NCBI GenBank assembly: GCA_000024525.1 | Contig: CP001769.1 | Location: 62,001 to 126,000, forward strand | Direction: 5' to 3' | DNA: 64,000 bases | From: Spirosoma linguale DSM 74 | GTDB taxonomy: Bacteria; Bacteroidota; Bacteroidia; Cytophagales; Spirosomataceae | Part shown: positions 6,685 to 15,585 of the stretch, one piece after another | Position numbering within the stretch: the first letter of the stretch is position 1 | How the letters are laid out: each line of letters starts with the position of its first letter | The notes under the pieces: model-generated | What the model was told of the DNA's origin: nothing | Databases searched by the model: none | Seen by the model: the letters and a program-made list of their open reading frames with translations, nothing else | Position numbers and translations under genes: made by a program

Positions 6685-7709
6685 TATATTATTTGTGATA
6701 ATAAATGGTTAGCAAATTCAATCCTTGTCATTATACTTTTCTTGCTTGTTGTAGAGCTCTTAGTCATAAGCCAAAAGTCATCGCTGCTAATTAATATTTT
6801 GTAAAATTCGGCAAGGGTGTTCTTGTTTTGAAGATGATTCCTTGATACTGTTAGCGTTAAAGTTTCATACAATGGACGATTAAAAGTTTTTTTAAAGTAG
6901 AAAGCATCTTCTCCGATAGCTTCCTTTATTGCATTGAAACTGCTAAAGAATGCTTGTTCAACTAAAGTTCTACTTATCAGGTCAAAATTCCTGTTATGAA
7001 ACATGAATCTATTCAGGAATTCATTCATGTTTCCAGAATAGCTTTCCAGCTCGAAATTTAAAGCAATAAATCTTAAAATTAAGTCTTGGTCTTCTAGTCG
7101 AATTTCTTCTTTATGATACAAAGACTTCCATATTTCACTTTGAGAAATTTTGTATAAAAAATCATTAAATTCTCCATGATAAATTGCATTTCTAATTTCT
7201 TGATTTGTCAATGGGGTTCCAGTAGTATTTAGCCTCTCAAAAAGATAAAAAATACTGTCCGATTTTTCGTTTTCGGAAATCACTAAACAGTGAATTATCG
7301 TATTGTCTAGAGTAAATCTATCCTCTACTGGTAAGTCATAATATGTCTTTCCTATAAGTTCTGAAATTACACTTTTTAATTTAAACGCTTTCCCGTCAGG
7401 AAATTTACCTTCGTAAAAAAACTGAAGGGTTCTTAGTCTTTGCTGTCCATCAATAACAATTAATTTGCTTGAATATTTGTCCTTTGCAAGAAATATTGAA
7501 GGGACAGGTAATCCCAAAAGTAAAGATTCAATAAATCTTGAAGCTTCATCAACATGCCAAACATATTGCCTTTGGAAATTCGGAAAAATAAACTCCTCAT
7601 CCTTCATTCTTTTGACTAATGCATCAACAGGATAGTCGGCACCATAATAATTAAGGTTATACCTTAAATCTGCAATTGAATTTTTATTTAGCTCAAAATT
7701 ATCTTCCAT
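6684..7709 (-). CDS. DUF262-domain protein (GmrS-type NTPase-like fold)
   Basis: The 341-residue protein has the DUF262 hallmarks. FPNFQRQYVW lies at about 42-51, and IDGQQRLRTL at 86-95 is the conserved ParB/sulfiredoxin-like nucleotide site. FERLNTTGTPLTNQEIRNA follows. It lacks the C-terminal DUF1524 HNH nuclease of GmrSD fusions. The downstream HEPN ribonuclease may supply the nuclease activity instead. In GmrS proteins this domain is tied to NTP use and substrate recognition. Here it is probably the sensor or regulator of the HEPN toxin. It is the first gene of the operon and the right-hand end of the AT-rich island next to the GH97 gene. Confidence 0.8.
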   Translation of the reverse strand: MEDNFELNKNSIADLRYNLNYYGADYPVDALVKRMKDEEFIFPNFQRQYVWHVDEASRFIESLLLGLPVPSIFLAKDKYSSKLIVIDGQQRLRTLQFFYEGKFPDGKAFKLKSVISELIGKTYYDLPVEDRFTLDNTIIHCLVISENEKSDSIFYLFERLNTTGTPLTNQEIRNAIYHGEFNDFLYKISQSEIWKSLYHKEEIRLEDQDLILRFIALNFELESYSGNMNEFLNRFMFHNRNFDLISRTLVEQAFFSSFNAIKEAIGEDAFYFKKTFNRPLYETLTLTVSRNHLQNKNTLAEFYKILISSDDFWLMTKSSTTSKKSIMTRIEFANHLLSQII

Positions 7710-7863
7710 TTTTTTCTGTGTGTCTGATATTAAGTTGCCGTTAACTTTTAAATGTACGAAAGTTTTGTATTACCCTTCATACTTATTTTAAGTGAAACTG
7801 CGATTTTTCGTAGCAATAATACGTTTCGTTTTATTAGCTAAGTCGCTTCTCAATATACTGAAT
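7710..7863. other. Island right boundary, AT-rich gap
   Basis: This 154-base AT-rich gap lies between the DUF262 start and the GH97 stop. It contains AAGTTGCCGTTAACTT near 7733-7749, whose complement gives the same TAACGG core seen near the start of other island units. A clear second arm like those of boundaries A-C was not found here. No gene is supported in it. Confidence 0.35.
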
Positions 7864-9945
7864 CTATCGCCTTACAAACTGAATTGCACACCCGCCCCCT
7901 TTCGCCAAATGCAACGTCAGTTTGGTTTTAGCGGTAACGGGTTTCTTTTCGATGACATAGGCTTCGGGGTTGGTGGCCCAGTCGGCGGTGGGGGCGTCGC
8001 GGTAGAAGACGGCGTCGTAGGTTTTGCCGGGTTCGAGGAACGACAAATCCAGGGGTAGGTCGCGGCTGTTTTCGTCGGTGATGGCCCCAACGTACCAGTT
8101 GGCGGCTCCCTTTTCCTTGCGGGCAATCATGACGTAATCGGCGGGTTCGGCGGCCAGTACTTTGGTGTCGTCCCAATCGACGGGCACGTCGCGGATAAAC
8201 TGAAACGCATCCAGATGCTTCTCGTAGTTTTCGGGTAAGTCGGCGGCCATTTGCAGCGGGCTGTAGAGCGTAATGTACAGCGCCAGTTGCTTGGCGAGCG
8301 TAGTCCGAACAACGGTGGTGCGGGTGCTGTCGAACTGGTTGAGCTTGAAGCGGAACAGGCCGGGGGTGAAGTCCATCGGGCCACCCAGCATTCGCGTAAA
8401 CGGCAAAATGGTCGTGTGTTCGGGCGTGATGCCCAGCGTGGGCGCGTTGTTAAATTCGCTGCCCCGGGCGGCTTCACTCGCCATCCAGTTCGGGTAGGTC
8501 CGGTGCAGGCCCGTCGGATGCGCCGACTCGTGCGAGTCGACCATGATCTTGTATTGAGCCGCTTTCTGCGCCACCCGTTGGTAGTGGTTAATCATCCACT
8601 GGCTGTCGTGGTGTTCGCCACGCGGAATGATCCGGCCCACGTAGCCCGTCTTCACGGTGTTGATGCCCTCTTTCACCATGTACTGAAACGCGGCATCCAT
8701 CCGGCGTTCATAGTTCGTGACCGAGCCGGACGTTTCGTGGTGCATAATCAGCCGAACGCCTTTCTGCTGGGCGTAGGTCGTCAGGGAGTCGATGTTGTAA
8801 TCGGGATAGGGCGTCACGAAATCGAACACATCCTCTTTCCAGTTGCCAAACCAGTCTTCCCAACCCTCATTCCAGCCTTCCACCAGCACACCGTTGAAAC
8901 CGTATTTGGCGGCAAAGTCGATGTATTTCTTCACATTCTGGGTGTTGGCTCCGTGCTTCCCTTCGGCTTTGGCCCAGTTCGCCTTGCCGATGTGCATCTC
9001 CCACCACATCCCCACAAATTTCTGCGGCTTTATCCACGATGGGTCGGCAATGGCCGACGGTTCGTTCAGGTTCAGAATGAGTTTGGACGCCAGAATGTCG
9101 GTGGCTTTATCGCTGATGATGAGGGTCCGCCAAGGCGTTTGAGCAGGTGTTTGCAAATACGCCTTGTTGCCCACCGCATCGGGCGTGAGCTGCGCCGTAA
9201 GCGTCAGGGTTTTCTTGTCCAGCTGCAAATGCATGACCGGGTAATTGAGCAAAGCCGCTTCGTAGAGGCTCACATACAGGCCGTCACTGGTCTTGAACAG
9301 CAACGGCGTTTGCACGGCATTCGGCCCGATCACCGACTTCAGGGCGATGTCTTTTTCCTTATCCGCAGCTGCAATCGCGTCGACCTCGGTCAGTTTGGTC
9401 TTGTTGTAGAAATATTCGTTCGAGTCATAATCGCCCGGCATCCAGAACGTCTGATGGTCGGCGGCTAGCTTGAACTGGGTCTTCTCATCATCGACCACAA
9501 AATGGGTCAGCTTAGGCTGCTTCGGGAATTCATAGCGAAAGCCAACGCCGTCGTCGAACACCCGGAAGCGCACTCGCAGGCCAATACCCGACCCGGATTT
9601 ATCCTGAAGGTTGAGGATAAGTTCGTGGTAGTGATTGCGAATCTGGCTCACCTCGCCCCAAACCGGTTTCCAGGTTTCGTCCGTCCGCGACGAATCGACA
9701 CGGGTAATCGTAAACTGCTTCAACGACACGGCAGGCTTGCTCAGCACGAAGCCCAGGCCCGACGGCTCAATAACGGATTTGCCTTTGTACCGAACCTGAT
9801 ACGTCACCTCGCCCGTGGGCGTGTTTTGGGCCGTAACGACAATGGACCGGTTCGGCGAACTTACGGAAATGGGCTGTTGAGCAAAGCCACTGACCCAGAC
9901 AAAACTGAGCAAAGCAGCCAGGTATTTTTTCGTAAAAAAACGCAT
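7864..9945 (-). CDS. GH97 alpha-glucosidase, inverting SusB type
   Basis: The 693-residue protein has a signal peptide (residues 1-22, ending GFAQ). A beta-sandwich at about 25-290 is followed by a TIM-barrel at about 310-590 and a small C-terminal beta domain. The catalytic glutamates fall at E404 (MHHETSG), E473 (DSHESAHPTG) and E497 (RGSEF). Their spacings of 69 and 24 residues match E439, E508 and E532 of SusB, as I recall them. This indicates the inverting alpha-glucosidase branch rather than the retaining alpha-galactosidase branch. It probably acts in the periplasm on alpha-glucosides. No SusC/SusD pair is adjacent, so it is a stand-alone gene here. The family call is sure; substrate preference is inferred from the residues. 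Confidence 0.92.
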   Translation of the reverse strand: MRFFTKKYLAALLSFVWVSGFAQQPISVSSPNRSIVVTAQNTPTGEVTYQVRYKGKSVIEPSGLGFVLSKPAVSLKQFTITRVDSSRTDETWKPVWGEVSQIRNHYHELILNLQDKSGSGIGLRVRFRVFDDGVGFRYEFPKQPKLTHFVVDDEKTQFKLAADHQTFWMPGDYDSNEYFYNKTKLTEVDAIAAADKEKDIALKSVIGPNAVQTPLLFKTSDGLYVSLYEAALLNYPVMHLQLDKKTLTLTAQLTPDAVGNKAYLQTPAQTPWRTLIISDKATDILASKLILNLNEPSAIADPSWIKPQKFVGMWWEMHIGKANWAKAEGKHGANTQNVKKYIDFAAKYGFNGVLVEGWNEGWEDWFGNWKEDVFDFVTPYPDYNIDSLTTYAQQKGVRLIMHHETSGSVTNYERRMDAAFQYMVKEGINTVKTGYVGRIIPRGEHHDSQWMINHYQRVAQKAAQYKIMVDSHESAHPTGLHRTYPNWMASEAARGSEFNNAPTLGITPEHTTILPFTRMLGGPMDFTPGLFRFKLNQFDSTRTTVVRTTLAKQLALYITLYSPLQMAADLPENYEKHLDAFQFIRDVPVDWDDTKVLAAEPADYVMIARKEKGAANWYVGAITDENSRDLPLDLSFLEPGKTYDAVFYRDAPTADWATNPEAYVIEKKPVTAKTKLTLHLAKGGGCAIQFVRR

Positions 9946-9975
9946 AGAAAAGTAGAGCTTAAAGAGCCATTAACT

Positions 9976-9983
9976 CAAATGTA
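9976..9983 (-). promoter_or_regulatory. Bacteroidota -7 box for the GH97 gene
   Basis: The minus strand reads TACATTTG here, matching TAnnTTTG. It lies about 30 bases upstream of the GH97 start codon. No clear -33 box was seen. Confidence 0.4.
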
Positions 9984-9992
9984 AGTTATTAA

Positions 9993-10109
9993 GATGTACC
10001 TACGGACTTCAGTCCGTATTTGTCAAGCATTAATGTTTGTAGAATAAGGTAGTCAACAAGTAAAATTTATTATTTACATCAAATACGGACTGAAGTCCGT
10101 AGGTACATG
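9993..10109. repeat. Twin-palindrome element (TACGGACTTCAGTCCGTA type)
   Basis: Two 29-base arms (9994-10022 and 10080-10108) are exact inverted copies, starting ATGTACCTACGG on the outer side. Each arm contains its own hairpin, ACGGACT-TC-AGTCCGT. The 57 bases between are AT-rich and carry no gene. The layout resembles REP/BIME-type transposase-dependent elements. It lies between two divergently oriented genes. Confidence 0.8.
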
Positions 10110-10172
10110 GTACATCTTCACTGAATTTTTAGCACCTCCTTAGGTGTTAGGCTTCTGAAATCTTCATACCCC

Positions 10173-11513
10173 TTGGCTACCATTTTACTGATTGACGATG
10201 AGTCCCGGCTTCGTCAGCTTCTCGCCCGGATTCTGCAACTCGAAGGCTATACCGTTCTGGAGGCTGAAAACGCCCGCGCTGGCCTGAAAATCCTCGAACG
10301 GGAGGAAGTGCAACTGGTCATCAGCGATGTGAAACTGCCCGATAAAAACGGCATCGAGCTTTCCACCCAGATTAAGCAACTGTACCCCGCCACCGAAATC
10401 ATCGTGCTGACGGCCTATGGCACCATTTCGGACGGGGTGACGGCCATCAAAAACGGGGCCTTCGATTACATCACCAAGGGCGACGATAACGACCGGATCA
10501 TTCCGCTGGTGAGTCGGGCGGTGGAAAAGGCGAACCTGCAATTTCGGATCAGGCAGCTTGAACAGCAGGTTAGTCAGCGGTACGGTTTTGAGCGGATCAT
10601 TGGCCGTTCCCGACCCGTTCATCAGGCTATTGAGCTAGCCCGAAAAGTGGCCGTGACGGATACGACGGTGCTGCTTACGGGCGAAACCGGTACGGGAAAA
10701 GAAGTCTTTGCTCAGGCCATTCATCAGGCCAGTCCGCGCCGGACGGGTCCGTTCGTGGCGATCAACTGCGGGGCGTTGGGGAAAGATATTCTGGAAAGTG
10801 AACTGTTCGGCCACCGGAGCGGGGCGTTTACCGGTGCCAGCCGCGACCAGAAAGGGCTTTTCGCCGAAGCCAACAAAGGCACTATTTTTCTGGACGAAAT
10901 TGGCGAAATGCCCCTCGACCTACAGGCTAAACTTCTGCGCGTACTCGAAACACATGAGTTCCTGCGGGTGGGAGATACCAAACCCACCAAAACCGATGTG
11001 CGGGTCATTGCCGCCACCAACCGAAGTCTGGAACAGGAAGCCAGCGCGGGTCGTTTCCGGCTGGATCTGTACTATCGACTGTCGGTCTTCCAGATCGAAC
11101 TGCCCGCCCTCCGCGACCGGCGCGACGATATTCCAGACCTCGCCACGCAGTTTGCGCAACAAGAAGCCGCTAAAGTGGGCAAACGCGACGTCCGGCTGAG
11201 TCCGGCTTTTGTGCAGAAGCTACAGCATCACAGTTGGAAAGGTAATATTCGGGAGTTGAAGAACGTCATCGAACGGGCGGTCATCCTGGCTGACGCCAGC
11301 AACGGAATCCTCGAACTCACCCCAGATCTATTGCCTTACGACACCCAGCAGAGCTTTTCATCTGACGACACTACGGCCCTCGATCTCGCCACCGTGGAGC
11401 TACAGCACATCCGGCGGGTATTGCACCAGACCAACGGCAACAAAACCGAAACTGCCCGACTGCTGGGCATCGGTTTAACAACGCTGTACCGGAAGCTGGG
11501 GGAAGGAGAGTAG
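10173..11513 (+). CDS. Sigma-54-dependent response regulator, NtrC family
   Basis: The 446-residue protein has three parts. A receiver domain (3-115) carries acidic residues D8/D9 and phosphoacceptor D52. An AAA+ domain follows, with Walker A GETGTGKE (170-177), the sigma-54 contact loop GAFTGA (217-222) and Walker B IFLDEIGE (about 238-245). The C-terminal Fis-type helix-turn-helix is the NKTETARLLGIGLTTLYRKL stretch. The start is TTG; no in-frame ATG is found just upstream. It activates sigma-54 promoters on phosphorylation by an unidentified kinase. No kinase gene is adjacent. The nearest is the separate histidine kinase at the end of the kdp locus, which lacks a KdpE partner, so this regulator is a candidate partner. 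That link is inference. Confidence 0.9.
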   Translation: MATILLIDDESRLRQLLARILQLEGYTVLEAENARAGLKILEREEVQLVISDVKLPDKNGIELSTQIKQLYPATEIIVLTAYGTISDGVTAIKNGAFDYITKGDDNDRIIPLVSRAVEKANLQFRIRQLEQQVSQRYGFERIIGRSRPVHQAIELARKVAVTDTTVLLTGETGTGKEVFAQAIHQASPRRTGPFVAINCGALGKDILESELFGHRSGAFTGASRDQKGLFAEANKGTIFLDEIGEMPLDLQAKLLRVLETHEFLRVGDTKPTKTDVRVIAATNRSLEQEASAGRFRLDLYYRLSVFQIELPALRDRRDDIPDLATQFAQQEAAKVGKRDVRLSPAFVQKLQHHSWKGNIRELKNVIERAVILADASNGILELTPDLLPYDTQQSFSSDDTTALDLATVELQHIRRVLHQTNGNKTETARLLGIGLTTLYRKLGEGE

Positions 11514-11538
11514 TGGAGTGGGGGAAGTGGTGGAGTGG

Positions 11539-11722
11539 TGTCAGTTTCTTAAAACTGACACAGCGAGGTTTTGAGAAACCTCGTTGATTAACTTATACTT
11601 TTGAAGGGCTTTGTCTGGGCCAAGCTAGAGCTTGGCCCAGACAAAGTCACTAGGGTTTTTAGGTATTCAATAGCTGCAGAAGGTTTTGAGAAACCTAACT
11701 TGTCGGGTTTGAGAACCCGACA
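11539..11722. repeat. Cluster of five hairpins between convergent genes
   Basis: The hairpins are: 11539-11560 (TGTCAGTTT stem, CTTA loop); 11564-11583 (CGAGGTTT stem, TGAG loop); 11609-11646 (an 18-base perfect stem starting CTTTGTCTGGGCC); 11681-11696 (AGGTTT stem, TGAG loop); and 11701-11722 (TGTCGGGTT stem, TGAG loop). Three share a TTTGAGAA loop core although the stems differ. The flanks carry GTGGAGTG / CACTCCAC micro-repeats in inverted orientation. The cluster lies between two genes that point toward it and may end both transcripts. No gene is seen in the 256-base gap. Confidence 0.75.
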
Positions 11723-11769
11723 TCACGGCTAAATTCCACTACTCACTCCACCTACTTCACTCATTCAAC

Positions 11770-13167
11770 TTACTCCACCAACTTCACCATCTCCCCAAAA
11801 ACCATCGACACATCCTCCTCCCTCGTCCGCCAGTTGACGAAAGCGGCCCGGATACCCGCCCGACCCCGATACACGGTTGGCGTCATGAAAACCAGCCCCG
11901 TTTCGTTCAGGGTTTTCAGGAATGAGTTCACTTGTTCAGGCTCGGCATTGGTCAGTGTAAAACAGACGGTATTTAGCCTAACAGGGGCCAGCAACTCAAA
12001 ACAGCCACTTTCGGAAAGCATTTTGCCGAAGGTCTGGGCCAACTGGATGTTGGTTTCCACGATCTGCTGATACCCCTCTTTTCCGTACGCCATCAGACTA
12101 AACCAGGCAGGTAAGGCCCGCAGCCGCCGGGAGCTTTCGGGTACCAGCGTCTGGTAATTTACGTTCGTAAGCAAGTCGCCGAGGTAAGGGCTGTTGAGCG
12201 GTTGCAGCGTTTCGATGTGGAGTTGACGGTGTTTTGTCTGCATCAGAAAAATGGCGCTGTCGTAGGGTACGTTCAGCCATTTGTGGCAGTCGATGGTGAG
12301 GCTGTCGGCCTGCTCCCAACCGGCTACCAGGTGCTGATAAGCGGGCGAACAGGCAGCAAATCCGCCAAAAGCGCCATCCACATGCCACCAGAAATTATAC
12401 GTTTCTTTCAGTTTGCCAATAGCGGCCATGTCGTCAAAATCGACGGTGTTAACCGTTCCGGCGCTGGAGATCAGGATGGCGGGCTGGCCGTTGAGAGCCT
12501 GTAGTTTTGCTTCCAGGTCAGCCACGTCCATGGCCTCCCGGTTGCCGTCGAGGTAGTTGATTCGAACCACATTGTTCCGGCCAATACCCAGCATGGCCAG
12601 CGACTTCACCGCCGATGCGTGCGGCTCAGCCGACAGCACCGTGATACCCGGCACCATGCCGTCGTTGGCAATATCAACACCCAACTGCTGACCCGCCCAT
12701 TGCCGGGCCACGCTCAGGCAGGTAAAATTCGACATGGTAGCCCCCGAAACAAAACCGCCTAGATAGGTGTCGGGGAGGTTGAAGAGTTGGCGGAGTAATT
12801 GAATCGTTTCGACTTCGATATTAGCCGAGATATCACCCTGCCCGGCGGTGGCGAAACTACATTGGTCGAAAGCTGTAGCCAGCCAGTCGCCCACGATGGA
12901 TGCCGGAGTAGTGCCGCCAATGACATATCCCCAATAACGCGGGCCAGAGGAGGCCACGATCACGTTTCGCAGTCGTTCATTGAATTCATCGAACGCATTG
13001 AGTGCGCCGATTCCCTGTTGTGGCAACTGGTCTCGCGCAGGATTGGTGGTATAGGCGCCTTTGGTGGGCAGGATGTCGAGGGCGTTCAGATGGCCTAAGC
13101 TTTCGACTTTAGCCCGTTCAAGAAGGGTGTCCAGGTTTATGGCATCCTGATGTAGCGGTGAGATCAT
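11770..13167 (-). CDS. PLP-dependent group II decarboxylase
   Basis: The 465-residue protein belongs to the aromatic amino acid / glutamate decarboxylase fold. The cofactor site shows H183 (SAEPHASAVK), D264 in HVDGAFGGF and the Schiff-base lysine K296 in DCHKWLNVP. A longer open frame begins at 13230. I place the start at 13167 (MISPLHQ), because the extra 21 residues lie in AT-rich promoter-like sequence and are poor protein. The family decarboxylates amino acids such as tyrosine, DOPA, tryptophan or glutamate; the substrate here is unknown. The next gene (kup) is divergent, so the two share a control region of about 85 bases. Confidence 0.88.
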   Translation of the reverse strand: MISPLHQDAINLDTLLERAKVESLGHLNALDILPTKGAYTTNPARDQLPQQGIGALNAFDEFNERLRNVIVASSGPRYWGYVIGGTTPASIVGDWLATAFDQCSFATAGQGDISANIEVETIQLLRQLFNLPDTYLGGFVSGATMSNFTCLSVARQWAGQQLGVDIANDGMVPGITVLSAEPHASAVKSLAMLGIGRNNVVRINYLDGNREAMDVADLEAKLQALNGQPAILISSAGTVNTVDFDDMAAIGKLKETYNFWWHVDGAFGGFAACSPAYQHLVAGWEQADSLTIDCHKWLNVPYDSAIFLMQTKHRQLHIETLQPLNSPYLGDLLTNVNYQTLVPESSRRLRALPAWFSLMAYGKEGYQQIVETNIQLAQTFGKMLSESGCFELLAPVRLNTVCFTLTNAEPEQVNSFLKTLNETGLVFMTPTVYRGRAGIRAAFVNWRTREEDVSMVFGEMVKLVE

Positions 13168-13251
13168 GTCGTTTAATGAAAATATAATGTAAATAAAGTA
13201 AACTAGTGGTGCACTAAGTGGTTCTGTCAACGATTCTTCTGTACATAGTTC

Positions 13252-15219
13252 ATGTCGTCATCTCATTCGTCGTTAAATAAAGTATCACCACAGGGCCTGT
13301 TAGTGGCCATTGGCATTGTTTTCGGTGATATTGGAACGTCGCCCCTCTATACACTGGCGGCCGTTATGCGCGGCAAAGAGCTAACCGAAACGCTGGTGCT
13401 GGGAACACTGTCCTGCGTCATCTGGACGCTGACCCTGCAAACAACCATAAAGTATGTCGTAATCACACTCCGGGCAGACAACAAGGGAGAGGGAGGCATT
13501 TTCTCACTGTATACACTCGTCCGGCGATTCACAGGCGGCTGGTTGAAGTACCCGGCTATTATCGGCGGCTCGTTTCTGCTGGCTGATGGACTGATTACGC
13601 CCCCCATCTCGGTATCCTCGGCTATCGAGGGACTGCTTATTTTCTATCCCCATCTGGACACGGTTCCCATCGTTATCGCCATTCTGATCGCTCTTTTTGT
13701 GAGTCAGCAATTTGGTACGCAGTTTCTGGGTAAGCTGTTCGGCCCCATTATGCTGATCTGGTTCTCGTTCATTGGTGCCATTGGTTTCTGGGCACTTTTT
13801 GGACATCTGGGTGTATTGAGAGCATTAAACCCGGCCTGGGCCATACGGTTGCTAACGGTATATCCGGGTGGTTTCTGGCTGCTGGGCGGGGTATTTTTAT
13901 GCACCACCGGGGCCGAAGCCCTGTACTCGGATATGGGTCACTGCGGACGGGGCAATATCCGGGTGAGTTGGGGCTATGTTAAACTAATGCTGCTGCTGTC
14001 CTACGCGGGTCAGTCGGCCTGGCTGATGCAGCACCTCGGTCAGCGGCTGAGCGAAACGAGTCCATTTTATTCCATCGTTCCGGCCTGGTTAACTGTCTTC
14101 AGCATCGGGCTGGCTACGGTGGCCACGATTATTGCCAGTCAGGCCCTCATCAGCGGGGCGTTTACGCTCGTAGGCGAAGCCATGCGGCTCAACTTCTGGC
14201 CCCGCCAGCGCGTTGTTTACCCATCTTCCGAACGCGGGCAGTTGTATGTTCCCTACGTAAACTGGGGCCTGATGGTCGGGTGTATTCTGATCGTACTGCA
14301 CTTCCGCGAATCGAAAAACATGGAAGCGGCTTTTGGCTTGGCCGTTACGCTCACGATGCTCATGAGCACCGTCTTGATGAGCATGTTTCTGCGCGTAAAG
14401 CGGGTCAATCCGATATTGATCGTGCTGATTACGGGTGTTTTTCTGACGGTGGAAAGCACGTTTCTGATCGCTAATCTGGTCAAATTTGAGGAGGGCGGCT
14501 GGATATCCATTACGCTGGGCCTGTTGCTGATGGCACTGATGTTTTTCTGGTACCGGGGCGAAGCCATCAAAGCGGAGTCGATTCGCTACGATTCCCTACC
14601 CGACAACTTACACCTGCTGAAACAACTGAGCATCGATGAGTCGATTCCGAAATACGCGACCCATCTGGTATACCTGACCACGGCCGAGGACACCCGAAAA
14701 ATCGAAGCCGAAACGCTCTATTCCATTTTGAACCGCGCCCCCAAGCGAGCCGACATTTACTGGCTTCTGCATATTTGCGTAGAAGACGAGCCGTATGTGA
14801 TGCGCTACAAAGTAGAAACGCTGGCCGAAGAAGATGTGTATTTCATTACGTTCTACCTTGGCTTCCGGGTACAGCCGCGCATCAATTTACTCTTCAGGAT
14901 GGTGGTGGAAGACATGGTGAAAAACAAGGAAATAACCCTCGAAACCCGATACCGGTCGCTGAACACCCACCGCGTGCCGGGCGATTTCCGGTTTGTGCTT
15001 TTTCGGACATTTCTCTCCTACGAAAACGCCCTGTCTGTCAGCGATAAACTGATTATGAATGTCTATTTTCTCATCAAAAATATCTCGCTGCCTCCGCAGG
15101 CGGCTTATGGACTGGATACCAGCAACGTAGTAGTCGAAGATGTGCCTATCGTGCTGGCACGTCCCGCCAACCTGCGATTAACGCGGATAAAGCCAAAAGA
15201 GGAACCCTATACCGGATAA
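13252..15219 (+). CDS. kup: Kup-family low-affinity potassium transporter
   Basis: The 655-residue membrane protein begins the family pattern with GIVFGDIGTSPLYTL at residues 21-35. About twelve membrane segments follow up to roughly residue 445, then a soluble C-terminal domain. Kup proteins import potassium with protons. It lies just upstream of the kdp high-affinity system, giving a potassium-uptake neighbourhood with both low- and high-affinity routes. A strong terminator follows, so it is probably a separate transcript from kdp. The start follows a short divergent control region. Confidence 0.93.
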   Translation: MSSSHSSLNKVSPQGLLVAIGIVFGDIGTSPLYTLAAVMRGKELTETLVLGTLSCVIWTLTLQTTIKYVVITLRADNKGEGGIFSLYTLVRRFTGGWLKYPAIIGGSFLLADGLITPPISVSSAIEGLLIFYPHLDTVPIVIAILIALFVSQQFGTQFLGKLFGPIMLIWFSFIGAIGFWALFGHLGVLRALNPAWAIRLLTVYPGGFWLLGGVFLCTTGAEALYSDMGHCGRGNIRVSWGYVKLMLLLSYAGQSAWLMQHLGQRLSETSPFYSIVPAWLTVFSIGLATVATIIASQALISGAFTLVGEAMRLNFWPRQRVVYPSSERGQLYVPYVNWGLMVGCILIVLHFRESKNMEAAFGLAVTLTMLMSTVLMSMFLRVKRVNPILIVLITGVFLTVESTFLIANLVKFEEGGWISITLGLLLMALMFFWYRGEAIKAESIRYDSLPDNLHLLKQLSIDESIPKYATHLVYLTTAEDTRKIEAETLYSILNRAPKRADIYWLLHICVEDEPYVMRYKVETLAEEDVYFITFYLGFRVQPRINLLFRMVVEDMVKNKEITLETRYRSLNTHRVPGDFRFVLFRTFLSYENALSVSDKLIMNVYFLIKNISLPPQAAYGLDTSNVVVEDVPIVLARPANLRLTRIKPKEEPYTG

Positions 15220-15246
15220 ACGGTGGTTAACCCTGCCAATTTGAAA

Positions 15247-15285
15247 AACCAACCCTTCCAAAATGAAAGGGTTGGTTTTTTTTAT
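15247..15285 (+). terminator. Rho-independent terminator after kup
   Basis: The stem AACCAACCCTT pairs with AAGGGTTGGTT and is followed by a run of eight T. It lies about 27 bases after the kup stop. Confidence 0.88.
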
Positions 15286-15422
15286 GTCGTTCGAAATGGT
15301 TGAAATTATAAGTTAATAGATTGGTAATGAGAAGTATGTGGTATTTGTTTTTGTCTGGCTAGTAATCTGGATTACTTCTTGGCATACCGGTATCGACTAT
15401 TTAACAATTTACTCCAATCGAT

Positions 15423-15509
15423 ATGGGTACCATCCTGCTTCTCGTCGTAACGGCTATCGGCTGCTTTCTCTTCTTCTATAAAGCCATCGACTGGTTCGAA
15501 CGGATTTAG
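15423..15509 (+). CDS. 28-residue membrane peptide upstream of kdpF
   Basis: This short frame encodes a single membrane segment (MGTILLLVVTAIGCFLFFY) with a charged C-terminus, KAIDWFERI. It starts with ATG and has a stop at 15507-15509. It lies 76 bases before kdpF. The sequence is well formed for a transmembrane peptide and the position suggests a Kdp-associated small protein, but I cannot name a family. Its existence rests on codon composition and context. Confidence 0.55.
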   Translation: MGTILLLVVTAIGCFLFFYKAIDWFERI

Positions 15510-15585
15510 AGAGCGAAAGAATGAAAGATCTGCCGCAATCACGTTTCACTTCATTTTCATTCTTTCACCTTTCGCTCTTTCACCA
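15506..15585. repeat. GAAAGAG-type spacer element, second copy
   Basis: AGAGCGAAAGAATGAAAG on the left and CATTCTTTCACCTTTCGCTCTTTCA on the right are complementary and enclose about 35 bases. The element starts at the stop codon of the 28-residue peptide and ends at the kdpF start. It resembles the spacer at 1341-1466. Confidence 0.65.

Noticed and set aside
7792..8058. 88-codon plus-strand frame crossing the island edge and the GH97 3' end
   Set aside because: The second half is antisense to GH97 and turns into glycine-rich shadow sequence.
8251..9468. Long open frame (about 405 codons) antisense to the GH97 gene
   Set aside because: It is the mirror of a GC-rich coding strand, has no recognisable domain, and the GH97 protein on the other strand has its catalytic residues at the expected spacing.
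11770..13230. Longer start (13230) for the PLP decarboxylase
   Set aside because: The extra 21 residues come from AT-rich sequence shared with the divergent kup control region and do not look like a family N-terminus.
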